Assembly: GCA_947472765.1 (NCBI GenBank)
Contig: CANJCM010000016.1
Location: forward strand, 1 to 64,000
Reading direction: 5' to 3'
Length of the DNA stretch: 64,000 bases
From: Opitutia bacterium
Lineage (GTDB): Bacteria > Verrucomicrobiota > Verrucomicrobiia > Opitutales > Opitutaceae
Both the position numbers and the translations under genes were made by a program. Shown piece by piece: positions 41,076 to 49,849 of this stretch (position 1 is its first letter; every line of letters begins with the position of its first letter). Below the pieces are notes generated by a model. It was not told the origin of the DNA, made no database searches, and worked only from the letters and a program-made list of their open reading frames with translations.

Positions 41076-41180
41076 AACTTTCAACGCCCAAAATTCAACG
41101 CTGAACGCTCAAGGAGCCTTCCTCATTGCCCACCTGCGGGACATGGAGCGTTCAACTTTCAACGTTGAAAGTTCAGCGTT
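41076..41180. repeat. Imperfect palindrome of AACTTTCAACG / GAACGCTCAA words
   Basis: AACTTTCAACG ... AACGCTGAACGCTC on the left is complementary in blocks to GAGCGTTC-AACTTTCAACGTT-GAAAGTTCAGCGTT on the right. Related to the GTTGAGCGTTCG tandem at 24312. It fills the end of the 40713-41212 gap before ppk1, with a one-armed R3 fragment at about 41028. Confidence 0.6.
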
Positions 41181-41212
41181 AGCGCCAGCGCGAAGAGCCA
41201 CCTACCCGAACC

Positions 41213-43315
41213 TCACCCCTCCCCCGCCGCGTCCCGCGCCCGCCGGCCGGCTTCCACCATGAAGTGGGCTTGTGCGGAGAACGCGCCGGCCCCGGCCTGC
41301 TTCGCCGCCGGGGTGTAGCTCCCGTTGGGTTGCAGCAGGTGCGTGTTCGCGGTGTCCCGCAGTTCGGTCGGAAACAGTTCCTCCATCACCCAGCGGCGGA
41401 GCTTCGGATCGAGAATGGGAAACAGCACCTCGACCCGGCGGAAGAAATTCCGCGGCATCCAGTCGGCGCTGCCCGCAAGGATGTCCGGTTTGCCCGCGGA
41501 ATTTTCAAAGTAGAAAACCCGCGCATGCTCGAGGAACCGGCCGACGAGGCTGCGCACGCGGATGTTCTCGCTCAGGCCGGGCACGCCGGGAACCAGGCAG
41601 CAGGTGCCGCGCACGATCAGGTCGACCCGCACTCCGGCCTGCGACGCCTCGTAAAGCGCCTCGATGGTACCGCGATCCACGAGCGCATTCATCTTGGCGA
41701 TGATCCGCGCCGGACGTCCGCGCAGCGCCTGCTTCCGCTCCCGGGCGATGAGCGCGAGCAGCCGCCGGTGCAGATCGAACGGCGCGACCAGCAGGTGGCG
41801 GAAATGGGGCGAACGCCCGAAGCCCGTCAGCGTGTTGAAGAGCTGGGCCACGTCGCGCGTGATCGGGACCCGGACCGTGAAGTAACTGAGGTCGGTGTAA
41901 ACGCGCGCCGTCCGGGGATTGTAGTTGCCGGTGCCGAGATGCGCGTAGTGCACCATCCGACGTCCCTCGCGCCGGACGACGAGGCACATCTTGCAGTGGG
42001 TCTTGTGCCCGATGAGTCCGTACACGACGTGCACGCCGGCCTCCTCGAGCTGCCGCGCCCACTGAATGTTGTTCGCCTCGTCGAACCTCGCCTTGAGTTC
42101 CACCAGCGCCGTCACCTGCTTGCCGTTCTGGGAGGCCTCGATCAACGCGCGGACGAGCGGCGAATCGCCACTCGTGCGGTAGAACGTCTGCTTAAGCGCC
42201 ACGACCTGCGGATCGCGGGCGGCCTGCTCCACGAAGTCGACCACGGCGCTGAACGCATCGTAGGGATGGTGCAGCAGCACGTCCTGCCGGCGGATCGTCT
42301 CGAAAATTGCCGCCGGGTCGCGGAGGGGCGACGCGTTGACCGGCGTGAACGGCGGATACTTGAGATCGGGCCGCGGCAGATCCGCGAGGCCCTGGAGTCG
42401 CACGGGGTTGATCGGCCCCTTGAGCCTGAAGACGTACTCGCGCGGCAGCGCCAGGTGCCGGCACAGCGTTTCAAAAAGGTCGGGATCGATCCCTTCCTCG
42501 ACCTCGAGCCGCACGGCGGCGCCGCGGCGGAGATTGCGGAGCTCCTCCTCGATCTGCTTCAGCAGGTTCGCGGACTCCTCCTCGTCGATGTAGAGGTCGC
42601 TGTTGCGCGTGACGCGGAAGGCATGCGCGCCCGTCAACCGGTAGCCGGGAAACAATTCCCCCGCGCAAAGCTTGATGATTTCGCTGAGCAGGATGGTCCG
42701 CTCGGGGCCGCGGCCGCCCGGCGCGATGCTGATGAGTCGCGGCAGGATCCGCGGGACCGGCAGGATGGCGACAGACTTCTCGACGACAGCCGTGGCCGGA
42801 TTGTCGAGGGAGACGACGATGTTCAGGGTCTTGTTGCCCAGCTGGGGAAACGGATGCGCCTGATCGAGGGCCAGCGGCGTGAGCACCGGATAAACCTGCT
42901 CCCGAAAATAGGCCCGCACCCATGCCAGTTCGCGCGGCGTGAGATCCGCGGCTAACTTGAAGTGAATCTTCTCCGCCGCCAGCGCCGGTAGCAGGTGATC
43001 CGCCCAGCAGCGGTACTGCTCCTCGAGCAGCGCATCGACAACGGCGCGAATCCGGCGGAGTTGCTCGCGCGGCTCGAGTCCATCGGGCCCCGGCTCCGCC
43101 ACGCCGGAGTCGACCTGCTGCATCAGGCCGGCGACGCGAATCTCAAAGAATTCGTCGAGGTTGTTGGCCACGATCGCGAGAAACCGGACCCGCTCCAGCA
43201 GCGGATGGCGGTCGCTTTGCGCCTGGCCCAGGACCCGGCGGTTGAACGCCAGCCACGACAGCTCCCGATTAAAATAGGCCGGCTGGGGTAGAGGCTGGGA
43301 GCGGCGGGACGGCAT
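41213..43315 (-). CDS. ppk1: Polyphosphate kinase 1
   Basis: Makes long-chain polyphosphate from ATP (EC 2.7.4.1); 700 residues, the usual length. Domain order is standard. PPK_N (YFNRELSWLAFNRRVLGQA, near residue 13) is followed by the PPK middle domain with the LARANNLDEFFEIRVAG-like segment. Two phospholipase-D-like catalytic domains follow. The first carries HKTHCKMCLVVRREGRRMVHYAHLGTGNYNPRTARVYTDLSYFT with the phosphorylated-His candidate. The second ends with RVFYFENSAGKPDILAGSADWMPRNFFRRVEVLFPI. A variable Ala-rich tail follows. It is convergent with htpG and has no exopolyphosphatase beside it. Confidence 0.96.
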   Translation of the reverse strand: MPSRRSQPLPQPAYFNRELSWLAFNRRVLGQAQSDRHPLLERVRFLAIVANNLDEFFEIRVAGLMQQVDSGVAEPGPDGLEPREQLRRIRAVVDALLEEQYRCWADHLLPALAAEKIHFKLAADLTPRELAWVRAYFREQVYPVLTPLALDQAHPFPQLGNKTLNIVVSLDNPATAVVEKSVAILPVPRILPRLISIAPGGRGPERTILLSEIIKLCAGELFPGYRLTGAHAFRVTRNSDLYIDEEESANLLKQIEEELRNLRRGAAVRLEVEEGIDPDLFETLCRHLALPREYVFRLKGPINPVRLQGLADLPRPDLKYPPFTPVNASPLRDPAAIFETIRRQDVLLHHPYDAFSAVVDFVEQAARDPQVVALKQTFYRTSGDSPLVRALIEASQNGKQVTALVELKARFDEANNIQWARQLEEAGVHVVYGLIGHKTHCKMCLVVRREGRRMVHYAHLGTGNYNPRTARVYTDLSYFTVRVPITRDVAQLFNTLTGFGRSPHFRHLLVAPFDLHRRLLALIARERKQALRGRPARIIAKMNALVDRGTIEALYEASQAGVRVDLIVRGTCCLVPGVPGLSENIRVRSLVGRFLEHARVFYFENSAGKPDILAGSADWMPRNFFRRVEVLFPILDPKLRRWVMEELFPTELRDTANTHLLQPNGSYTPAAKQAGAGAFSAQAHFMVEAGRRARDAAGEG

Positions 43316-43465
43316 GAAGCGGAGACGCGGGTGGAAAGGATGAGGCTAGGTCGGCCGCCGCGAAAACGAAGGCTTTTCTCGGAGACGACACGCAAACGTA
43401 ACTTGAACTGCAACAGACCCAAGTGCGGAGGCGAAAAGTCGGGCGAGGGCAAAGTGAACCAACCC

Positions 43466-43632
43466 ACCCCGCCCTGCGGGCACCCCGCTCGAGTCGGAAC
43501 GATGTAGTGGAACGAAATCGGCGGGTGTGGGCACCCGCCCTCCAGGGCAGGCGGATTGTTCAGACTTCAGTTCGGTCTCCTCTCAAAGAGCAATCCATGG
43601 AGGGACGGTGCCCCCACCGTCCACGGATGCCT
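43466..43632. repeat. R7 and R5 repeat block upstream of ppk1
   Basis: Begins CACCCCGCCCTGCGGGCACCCCGCTCGAG (R7, reversed), then the R5 words GTGGAACGAAATCGGCGGGT-GTGGGCACCCGCCCTCCA, AGGCGGATTGTTCAG, and CCATGGAGGGACGGTGCCCCCACCGTCCAC. It is the same set of blocks as at 40818-40990, in a different order. Confidence 0.7.
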
Positions 43633-43661
43633 AACGTGCGACGGAACGTCCACGGATCGGT

Positions 43662-43766
43662 GTAGGGCCGGGGGTTCCCTCCGTTTGGCCGTGAGCTTGC
43701 CGAACGGGCTAGTCGCCGGGCCACGGCTCTCATTCGAGAACCGGCCGGCGACCCGGGGCCGCCTAC
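43662..43766. repeat. R14 repeat (reversed copy of 52138-52268)
   Basis: TAGGGCCGGGGGTTCCCTCCGTTTGGCCGTGAGCTTGCCGAAC is, with a few changes, the reverse complement of the middle of 52138-52268. It lies between ppk1 and the aldehyde dehydrogenase gene; the gap 43316-43762 has no gene. Confidence 0.65.
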
Positions 43767-45127
43767 CCTTCCCACACCGTCTTCACATTCATGAAGGCCC
43801 GCGCGCCCCACGGTCCGAGTTCGCGGCCGAAGCCGCTCTGTTTCACGCCGCCGAACGGCAGCTCGGGCATGGACCGGACGAAGTCGTTCACAAAGACGCA
43901 GCCGGACTCGATCTGCGACGCAATCGCCCGCGCCTTCTGCGGATCGCGGGTGAAGAGATTCGCGCCGAGGCCGTAGGAGGTGTCGTTCGCGACGCGAACC
44001 GCCTCCGCTTCGTTGCGCACGGCAATCATCGACGCGACCGGGCCGAATACTTCCTCCTCGTAGCCGGCCATGCCCGGCACCACGCCGGAGAGCACGGTGG
44101 GTGGATAAAAGAAGCCCGGGCCCGCGGGCATTTTCCCGCCGAGCCGCACCTTCGCGCCCCGGCGAATCATAGCGCGAACCTGTCCGTCCAATTTGGCCCG
44201 CAAGTCGACACGAGCCAGGGGCCCGACCTCGACCGCCGGATCCATGGGATCGCCCACGCGCCGCGCCGCCATCCGCGCGATGAATTTCTCCTCGAATTCG
44301 CGCAGGACGGACCGGACCACGATGAAGCGCTTCGCGCAGACGCAGCTCTGGCCCGAGTTGAAGAGTCGCGATGCCGCGCAGGCTTCCGCCGCGCGATCGA
44401 GATCCGCGTCGGCCAGCACGATCGCCGGATCGCTCCCGCCGAGTTCGAGCACGACCGGCTTAAGCGCGGCGCCCGCCTGCTCCGCCACGGTCCGACCGGC
44501 CAGCGTGCTGCCCGTGAGCGTCACCGCGGCGACTCGCGGATCCCGGATCAATCCCGGGACGGGTCCAATCCCGATCCGCAGCGCCTGAAAGACACCGGTT
44601 GGAAATCCCGCGCGCCGGAAAACGCCTTCCAAGGCGATGGCGCAACCGGGGACATTCGGCGCATGTTTCAGCAGCAGGACGTTGCCGCCAATCAACACGG
44701 GGACCGCGGCGCGAATCACCTGCCAGAACGGAAAATTCCACGGCATGATCGCCAGCACCACGCCGAGCGGCTCGAACACCACCCGACCCGGGGCCGGCGC
44801 ACCCGCGGGCTTTTCGTCCGCCAGCAACATCGCGCCGTTCCTCGCGTAATACTCGCAGAGCACCGCGCACTTCTCGATCTCCGCGCGCGATTGCGTGATC
44901 GGCTTGCCCATCTCCGCGGTCGCCAGCGCCGCCAGGAGATCGATCTGGCGACGCAATTCCGCGGCGAGAGCGAGCAGATGACCCGCCCGCTCCGACAGCT
45001 CGCGCCGGCGCCAGGCCCGCTGCGCGCGATGCGCCCGTGCGACGGCGCGTTCGATCTCCGGGCCGCGATGTTCCGGATGTACAGAGATCGGCTTTCCAGT
45101 GGCGGGATTCGTGGCGATCAAGGGCAT
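43763..45127 (-). CDS. NAD(P)-dependent aldehyde dehydrogenase (succinate-semialdehyde type)
   Basis: A 454-residue ALDH, closest in look to succinate-semialdehyde dehydrogenase (GabD/Sad) proteins. The ATG at 45127 (MPLIATNPATGKPI) is the family-typical start; the 127 extra upstream codons are out-of-frame overlap with the next gene. Marks: PWNFPFWQVIRAAVPVLIGGNVLLLKHAPN (nucleotide site), TLTGSTLAGRTVAEQAGAALKPVVLELGGSDPAIVL with the catalytic Glu, FNSGQSCVCAKRFIV with the nucleophilic Cys, and EEEVFGPVASMI. It is the last gene of the minus-strand sugar-acid cluster with dgoD. It could oxidise a semialdehyde or glyceraldehyde released in that pathway; the substrate is not provable from sequence. 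Confidence 0.85.
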   Translation of the reverse strand: MPLIATNPATGKPISVHPEHRGPEIERAVARAHRAQRAWRRRELSERAGHLLALAAELRRQIDLLAALATAEMGKPITQSRAEIEKCAVLCEYYARNGAMLLADEKPAGAPAPGRVVFEPLGVVLAIMPWNFPFWQVIRAAVPVLIGGNVLLLKHAPNVPGCAIALEGVFRRAGFPTGVFQALRIGIGPVPGLIRDPRVAAVTLTGSTLAGRTVAEQAGAALKPVVLELGGSDPAIVLADADLDRAAEACAASRLFNSGQSCVCAKRFIVVRSVLREFEEKFIARMAARRVGDPMDPAVEVGPLARVDLRAKLDGQVRAMIRRGAKVRLGGKMPAGPGFFYPPTVLSGVVPGMAGYEEEVFGPVASMIAVRNEAEAVRVANDTSYGLGANLFTRDPQKARAIASQIESGCVFVNDFVRSMPELPFGGVKQSGFGRELGPWGARAFMNVKTVWEG

Positions 45128-45147
45128 GGTTAAAGTGTCGCCGCGCG

Positions 45148-46104
45148 TCAGTGCGCGACCCCTTCGTTCACCGGCGTCAACGGCCTTCGGCCCTGCAGCA
45201 CCGCCGCGATATTCGCCGCGGCATGCAACCGGCCGGTTCGCCGGCTCTCGAGCGTTCCGCCCCCGAGATGGGGCGTCATGACGACCTGTTTCATTCCGAG
45301 CAGCGCCGGATGCACCGCGGGTTCGTCCTCGAAGACATCGAGGCCTGCTCCGTAAAGATGCCCGCTCTGCAGCGCCGCCACGAGGGCCGCCTCCTCCACC
45401 ACCTTGCCGCGGCCCACATTGATCAGGATGGCGCCCGGCTTCATCCGCGAGATCCGCGGCGCATCGAAAAGCCGCAGCGAGTCCGCGTTCAGCGGCAGGC
45501 AAAGACACACGACATCCGCCTCACTCACGAGCGCGTCGAGCGCGCGATAGCCCGGCTCCTGCGTCGGCCGTCGCGTATGGTGGATCACCCGCATACCGAA
45601 AGCCTCGGCCCGCCGCCCGACCGCCCGGCCAATCTGCCCATAACCCACCAGGCCCAGCGTTCGACCGCCCAACTGCGGACCATCCCAGCGCCCGGGTTGA
45701 AACTTCGACCACGTGCCGGAGCGCACAAACGCGTCCGCTTCCACGATCCGCCGCGACACCGCGAGCATCAGGCCGAGCGCGCAGTCCGCCGTCGCATCCA
45801 CGAACGCATGCGGGACATTCGTCGCCCAGATGCCGCGGCGGCTGAGCGCCGCGAGATCGAGATTGTCCGTGCCGAGCGACATGTTCGCCACGACCCGCAA
45901 CTGCGGCGCCCGCGCCAGCAGCTCCTCGTCCACCCGCAACTCCGCCTGATTGAGAATCCCCGCCAGCGTCGGCGCGAGTTGCAGGACCTCCGCCCGCGTC
46001 ATCAGTTCGCCGTCCGCGGGCCCGAGAATAATTTCCGCGACCTCGGCCAGGGGCGCGAGATGATCGCGCGGCACGAGGTTCGTGCAGAGGACAAGGGGTT
46101 TCAT
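45148..46104 (-). CDS. D-isomer-specific 2-hydroxyacid dehydrogenase
   Basis: A 318-residue NAD(H)-dependent dehydrogenase of the SerA/glyoxylate-hydroxypyruvate reductase type. The ATG at 46104 (MKPLVLCTNLVPRDHL) gives the proper length. Catalytic domain: NMSLGTDNLDLAALSRRGIWATNVPHAF. Rossmann domain: GRTLGLVGYGQIGRAVGRRAEAFGMRV with the GxGxxG motif. The catalytic residues are in NVGRGKVVEEAALVAAL (Arg), DVFEDEP (Glu) and TPHLGGGTLESR (His). Its start codon overlaps the dgoD stop codon as TGATG, indicating translational coupling. It may act on hydroxypyruvate, glyoxylate or a sugar-derived 2-ketoacid (inference). Confidence 0.87.
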   Translation of the reverse strand: MKPLVLCTNLVPRDHLAPLAEVAEIILGPADGELMTRAEVLQLAPTLAGILNQAELRVDEELLARAPQLRVVANMSLGTDNLDLAALSRRGIWATNVPHAFVDATADCALGLMLAVSRRIVEADAFVRSGTWSKFQPGRWDGPQLGGRTLGLVGYGQIGRAVGRRAEAFGMRVIHHTRRPTQEPGYRALDALVSEADVVCLCLPLNADSLRLFDAPRISRMKPGAILINVGRGKVVEEAALVAALQSGHLYGAGLDVFEDEPAVHPALLGMKQVVMTPHLGGGTLESRRTGRLHAAANIAAVLQGRRPLTPVNEGVAH

Positions 46105-47222
46105 CACCACTCCGCAAACGATCCGTCCGGCAGCCGGAACTGCGGCGCGCGCCAGTCGCCCGCGAAAATTCTTCCCTGCAACAGATCCTCGTCGATTTCG
46201 ATCCCGAGGCCCGGGGCCGTCGGCACCGCGACATGGCCGTCCACGACCTGAAACGGTTGCTTCAACAGGCCCTCGCCGAGCGTGAGATGTTCCTGAATCA
46301 GGAAATTCGGCGTGCACGCGGCGAGTTGCAGGCTCGCCGCCAGCGCGATCGGGCCCAGCGGGCAATGCGGGGCGATCGCGATATTGCGGGACTCCGCCAT
46401 CGCCGCGATTTTCCGCGCCTCCCAGATTCCGCCGCAGTGCGAGAGGTCCGGTTGCACGACCGCAACGGCCCGTTGCTCGATCAATTCCTGAAACTGCCAG
46501 CGCGTGAACAACCGCTCGCCCGCCGCGATTGGAATCGTGGTGCGACCCGCCAGGTCCTTCAGCGCCGCGGTGTCGCCAGGCAGCACGGGTTCCTCGAGGA
46601 AGAAGGGCTGGAAGGGCTCGAGGGCCTGCGCCAGCCGTGGCGCCATCGCCGGTGACACGCGGCCGTGAAAATCGAGCGCGAGATCCACGCTGCGGCCAAT
46701 CTTCTCCCGCACGCCCGCCACCAGCGCGACCACCCGGTCCACGACCGCCGGCGTCTCGATCGCCTGCATTGCCGGCACCGGCACCAGTTTGTAGGCCGAG
46801 AACTCCCGCGCCGCCACGCTGCGCTGCACGTTCTCCACGTAATCGCCCGTCGGCTCGCCGCCGCTCCAGCCATACATCCGGATTCGATCGCGCACCCGGC
46901 CGCCGAGCAATTGATGCACCGGTACGTTCAGGCTCCGACCAAGAATGTCCCACAGCGCCTGCTCGATTCCCGAGAGCGCACTCGTGAGCACCGGGCCGCC
47001 CCGATAAAATCCGCCGCGGTGCAGGGTCTGCCAGTGATGCTCGATGCGCCGCGGATCCTGGCCGATGAGTTCGCGCATCATCTCGCGCACCGCCGTTTCG
47101 ACCGTCTGCGCGCGGCCTTCCAACGTCGGCTCGCCCCAGCCCACGATGCCGGCATCGGTCTCGATCTTCAGGCAGAGCCAGCGCGGGCGGACGTGATAAG
47201 TCTGAAATCCGGTGATCTTCAT
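46104..47222 (-). CDS. dgoD: D-galactonate dehydratase
   Basis: An enolase-superfamily enzyme that converts D-galactonate to 2-dehydro-3-deoxy-D-galactonate (EC 4.2.1.6). It is 372 residues and closely resembles E. coli DgoD throughout. The start is the ATG at 47222 (MKITGFQTYHVRPRWLCLKIETD) rather than a TTG three codons earlier. Key segments: HRGGFYRGGPVLTSALSGIEQALWDI, LALDFHGRVSPAMAPRLAQAL (metal Asp, catalytic His), FFLEEPVLPGD (Glu), PIAAGERLFTRWQF (Glu), QPDLSHCGGIWEARKIAAMAE, and IAPHCPLGPIALAASLQLA (catalytic His). The preceding kdgK-like gene ends 9 bp upstream. The pair probably performs the first two steps of galactonate catabolism. Confidence 0.93.
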   Translation of the reverse strand: MKITGFQTYHVRPRWLCLKIETDAGIVGWGEPTLEGRAQTVETAVREMMRELIGQDPRRIEHHWQTLHRGGFYRGGPVLTSALSGIEQALWDILGRSLNVPVHQLLGGRVRDRIRMYGWSGGEPTGDYVENVQRSVAAREFSAYKLVPVPAMQAIETPAVVDRVVALVAGVREKIGRSVDLALDFHGRVSPAMAPRLAQALEPFQPFFLEEPVLPGDTAALKDLAGRTTIPIAAGERLFTRWQFQELIEQRAVAVVQPDLSHCGGIWEARKIAAMAESRNIAIAPHCPLGPIALAASLQLAACTPNFLIQEHLTLGEGLLKQPFQVVDGHVAVPTAPGLGIEIDEDLLQGRIFAGDWRAPQFRLPDGSFAEW

Positions 47223-47231
47223 GCGTCGCAA

Positions 47232-48251
47232 TCAGCGGTCGGCTTTGCGCTCCTGGGTCACAAACCGCTCAATCTCGGCCTTCGTCGGCAGTCCTTCCCA
47301 ATCGCCATCCGTCAAACACACCAGCGCTCCACACGCCGCGCCGCGAGCCAGACACTCCTCGATCGGACGCCCTTCCCGGATGCCCGAGAGAAAGCCGGCA
47401 TCGAAACCATCTCCGGCCCCGATCGGATCGATCTCCTCGCGAATCGGGAACGCCGGACAAAACACCTTCCCTTCCGGGCTGAACGACCAGACGCCCCGCA
47501 CGCCGAGTTTCAGGACGACGTGACGCGCGCCGCGTTCCTGCAACGCCCGGCCGATGTCATCGGGCGCCGTGAAGCCCGTGATAATCCGGCCCTCGTCGAC
47601 CGAGGTGAAGAAAAGGTCGAATTCCGCCAGCCGTGACCCGATCCACTTCGCCGCGTCCGCTTCCGACCAAAGCTTGCGCCGGTGGTTCACGTCGAACCAC
47701 ACCTTGATGCCCCGCGCCCGCGCCGCCGTGATCATCGCCGCCGCCGCCTCCGCCCCGGCCGTTCCGAGTGCGGGAGTAATCCCGGAAAGAAACATCGCGC
47801 CGACGCCCGCCCAGTCGCAGCTCCGCGCGAGCTCGGTCACCGCGTGGCCAAAGGCCGAGGTGTCCCGCCAATAATACACGCTGGGCTCGGTCCAGTGATT
47901 GCGATCGCGCAGCATCATTGCCGTGACGCGGGTCGGATCGATCCGGACGCCGGCCACGCCCACGCCTTCCGCCCGCAATTGCCGCAGGATGCGATCGCCG
48001 ACTGGATCGATCCCGACCGCGGAATGCCAGTCCACGGGACAGCCCAGCCGGGCGAGACCGATGGCCACATTCGACTCCGCTCCGGCAAAGGAAATTTCCG
48101 CCGTGGCACAGTCCCGCAGCCGCGCGCCCCGTGGATTGAGGACGAGTCCCAGGGTTTCACCGAAACAGAGGACGCGATCGCCGCTCGGAGTTGGGTTGGA
48201 ACCGGACGGGACCGGCAGAGGGGAAGAGGGGGCGCTGCCCATGGCGGGCAT
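47232..48251 (-). CDS. kdgK: PfkB-family 2-dehydro-3-deoxy-sugar-acid kinase
   Basis: A ribokinase-family kinase, 339 residues, that by context phosphorylates 2-dehydro-3-deoxy-galactonate or -gluconate. The ATG at 48251 (MPAMGSAPSSP) is the most likely start; an extra N-terminal 20 residues are low complexity before RVLCFGETLGLVLNP. Marks: the substrate-domain GAESNVAIGLARLGCPVDWHSAVGIDPVGDRILRQL, FDVNHRRKLW (a KDG-kinase-type strand), and the PfkB signature DPIGAGDGFDAGFLSGIREG with the catalytic Asp. E. coli DgoK belongs to a different family, so the substrate assignment rests on the neighbouring dgoD. No KDPG/KDPGal aldolase is in the window. It is divergent from tctC with a 98-bp gap. 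Confidence 0.82.
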   Translation of the reverse strand: MPAMGSAPSSPLPVPSGSNPTPSGDRVLCFGETLGLVLNPRGARLRDCATAEISFAGAESNVAIGLARLGCPVDWHSAVGIDPVGDRILRQLRAEGVGVAGVRIDPTRVTAMMLRDRNHWTEPSVYYWRDTSAFGHAVTELARSCDWAGVGAMFLSGITPALGTAGAEAAAAMITAARARGIKVWFDVNHRRKLWSEADAAKWIGSRLAEFDLFFTSVDEGRIITGFTAPDDIGRALQERGARHVVLKLGVRGVWSFSPEGKVFCPAFPIREEIDPIGAGDGFDAGFLSGIREGRPIEECLARGAACGALVCLTDGDWEGLPTKAEIERFVTQERKADR

Positions 48252-48288
48252 CGTGCGGGCGCCGTGTTCTGCTCCAAGGAAATTTTCC

Positions 48289-48311
48289 GGCGCGTCACGC
48301 GCCGCTTTTTT
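48289..48311 (+). terminator. Terminator-like hairpin in the tctC leader
   Basis: GGCGCG-TCA-CGCGCC followed by GCTTTTTT, a textbook intrinsic terminator reading towards tctC. It lies 39 bp before the tctC start, and a transcript starting between kdgK (48251) and it would have to read through. It may be a leader attenuator. Confidence 0.55.
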
Positions 48312-48349
48312 GTGGCCTACCAAGGATCGCACCGCACCATCGGCGCACC

Positions 48350-49309
48350 ATGACGTGGCGACCCCTCACTGCGCTGTTGTTTTTTCTGTCGGCCCATCTC
48401 GCTGGCGCCGCCGAATACCCCGTGCGCCCGATCACCTTCGTCGTGCCCTGGGGCGCGGGCGGAGGCACCGATTCGGTGGCCCGCATCATCGCGTCGATTC
48501 TCGAGCGCGATCTCGGCAAGCCCGTGAATGTCGTGAATCGCATCGGTGGCAGCGGCGTGGTCGGGCACCAGGCCATCGTGAGCGCCCGGCCCGACGGCTA
48601 CACGATCGGGATGATCACGTCGGAGATCGGGATGATGCATCACCAGGGCCTCACGACGCTCACCGGTGCCTCGTTCACGCCGTTGGGCCTCATCAACTAC
48701 GACCCAACCGCGATCCAGGTTCGCACCGATGCCCCGTACAAGGATTTCAAGGACTTCCTCGAGGTGCTGAAGGCGAATCCCGGCAAGCTCAAGGGCTCCG
48801 GCACGGCGCAGGGGGGAAGCTGGCACGTCTCGTTCACCGGCATTCTCAGCGAACTCAAGATCCCCACCAACGCCTTCGTCTGGGTGCCGAGTGCCAGCAA
48901 TGCCGCCGGCCTGCTCGACCTCGTCGCCGGCGGCGTGGACTTCGTCGCGGGCTCGCATCCGGAAGGCCGCTCGTTGATCGACGCCGGCAAGGTCCGCAGT
49001 CTCGTCATCTTCGACGACCAGCCGTCCGGCCTTTACCCGCATGTCCCCACCGGCGTCCAGACCGTCGGACTCCACTGGGAGATCGGCGCGTGGCGCGGGA
49101 TCGGAGCCCCAAAGAATCTCCCCAAGGAAATCGAGGCCCGGCTGCAGGCCGCCGTGAAGAAGGCCTACGACAGCAAGGAGTATCAGGATTTCATGAAGCA
49201 GCGCGGCTTCGGGCTCCGCTGGGCGGCACCGGCCGACTTCGCCAGGTACATGGAGACGGCGGACGCCCACCTCGGGCAGGTGATGAAGTCGATCGGCCTC
49301 ACCAAGTAA
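48350..49309 (+). CDS. tctC: Tripartite tricarboxylate-type transporter, substrate-binding protein TctC
   Basis: A periplasmic binding protein (Bug/TctC family), 319 residues with signal peptide MTWRPLTALLFFLSAHLAGAAE. Marks: YPVRPITFVVPWGAGGGTDSVARIIASILERDLGKPVNVVNRIGGSGVVG at the mature N-terminus, which shapes the carboxylate-binding loops, and PDGYTIGMITSEI. Also LKGSGTAQGGSWHV and AASNAAGLLDLVAGGVDFVAG-like segments (here SASNAAGLLDLVAGGVDFV). It is first of a tctCBA set and lies divergent from the galactonate genes, which suggests that the ligand is an aldonic or uronic acid. A hairpin with a T-run is in its leader. Confidence 0.92.
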   Translation: MTWRPLTALLFFLSAHLAGAAEYPVRPITFVVPWGAGGGTDSVARIIASILERDLGKPVNVVNRIGGSGVVGHQAIVSARPDGYTIGMITSEIGMMHHQGLTTLTGASFTPLGLINYDPTAIQVRTDAPYKDFKDFLEVLKANPGKLKGSGTAQGGSWHVSFTGILSELKIPTNAFVWVPSASNAAGLLDLVAGGVDFVAGSHPEGRSLIDAGKVRSLVIFDDQPSGLYPHVPTGVQTVGLHWEIGAWRGIGAPKNLPKEIEARLQAAVKKAYDSKEYQDFMKQRGFGLRWAAPADFARYMETADAHLGQVMKSIGLTK

Positions 49310-49378
49310 CTTCGCTCCGCTGCCGTGTCCTGCGACCATTCGTGCCGCCACCTCGCTCCGTTCTCCCGGGCCTGAGTC

Positions 49379-49849
49379 ATGCGACTTAACGACACTGTCT
49401 CCGGGGGTCTGCTACTCGCGCTTGGCACCGTGCTGGTCATCCACACGCGGTCGTTTCCCGCGTCGCCCGGACAGGAACTCGGCCCCGGGCTGTTCCCCGC
49501 GTTGGTGGGCGGAGGACTCGCGCTTTGCGGGCTGCGCTTCCTCTGGTGCGGTCTGCGGCAGCCGGGCGATCCCTGGCTCACGATGGAGGAGTGGGTGCGC
49601 CGCCCGCACATGGTGCGCAACTTCGCCGTGGTGATTGCCGATTTGATCTTCTACGCGCTGGTCGTCGATACCGTCGGATTCTTCCTGACGGCGGCGATTT
49701 TCCTCAGCGCGCTGTTCCTGACGTTCGGAGTGCGCCACCGCTGGATTCCCGTGCTTGCCGTGTGCGTGACGCTCGGAATGCACTTCGCGTTCTACACCAT
49801 CCTCCATGTCCCGCTGCCGTGGGGCTGGCTCGAAGGGATCGCCTGGTAA
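49379..49849 (+). CDS. tctB: Tripartite tricarboxylate transporter small membrane subunit TctB
   Basis: A 156-residue membrane protein with four predicted helices, the usual TctB plan. Marks are the N-terminal GGLLLALGTVLVIHTRSFP, then GPGLFPALVGGGLALCGLRFLW (the conserved LGPGLFPxxxG motif), two central helices after a charged loop (NFAVVIADLIFYALVVDTVGFFLTAAIFLSALFL), and the last TM (WIPVLAVCVTLGMHFAFYTILHVPLPWGW). Its stop codon overlaps the tctA start as TAATG, so the two are coupled. Sits between tctC and tctA. Confidence 0.9.
   Translation: MRLNDTVSGGLLLALGTVLVIHTRSFPASPGQELGPGLFPALVGGGLALCGLRFLWCGLRQPGDPWLTMEEWVRRPHMVRNFAVVIADLIFYALVVDTVGFFLTAAIFLSALFLTFGVRHRWIPVLAVCVTLGMHFAFYTILHVPLPWGWLEGIAW

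Noticed and set aside
45128-46953. Longer N-terminal extensions for the aldehyde dehydrogenase and the hydroxyacid dehydrogenase
   Set aside because: The extra codons overlap the neighbouring genes in other frames and are low complexity. The ATGs at 45127 and 46104 give the family-typical N-termini.
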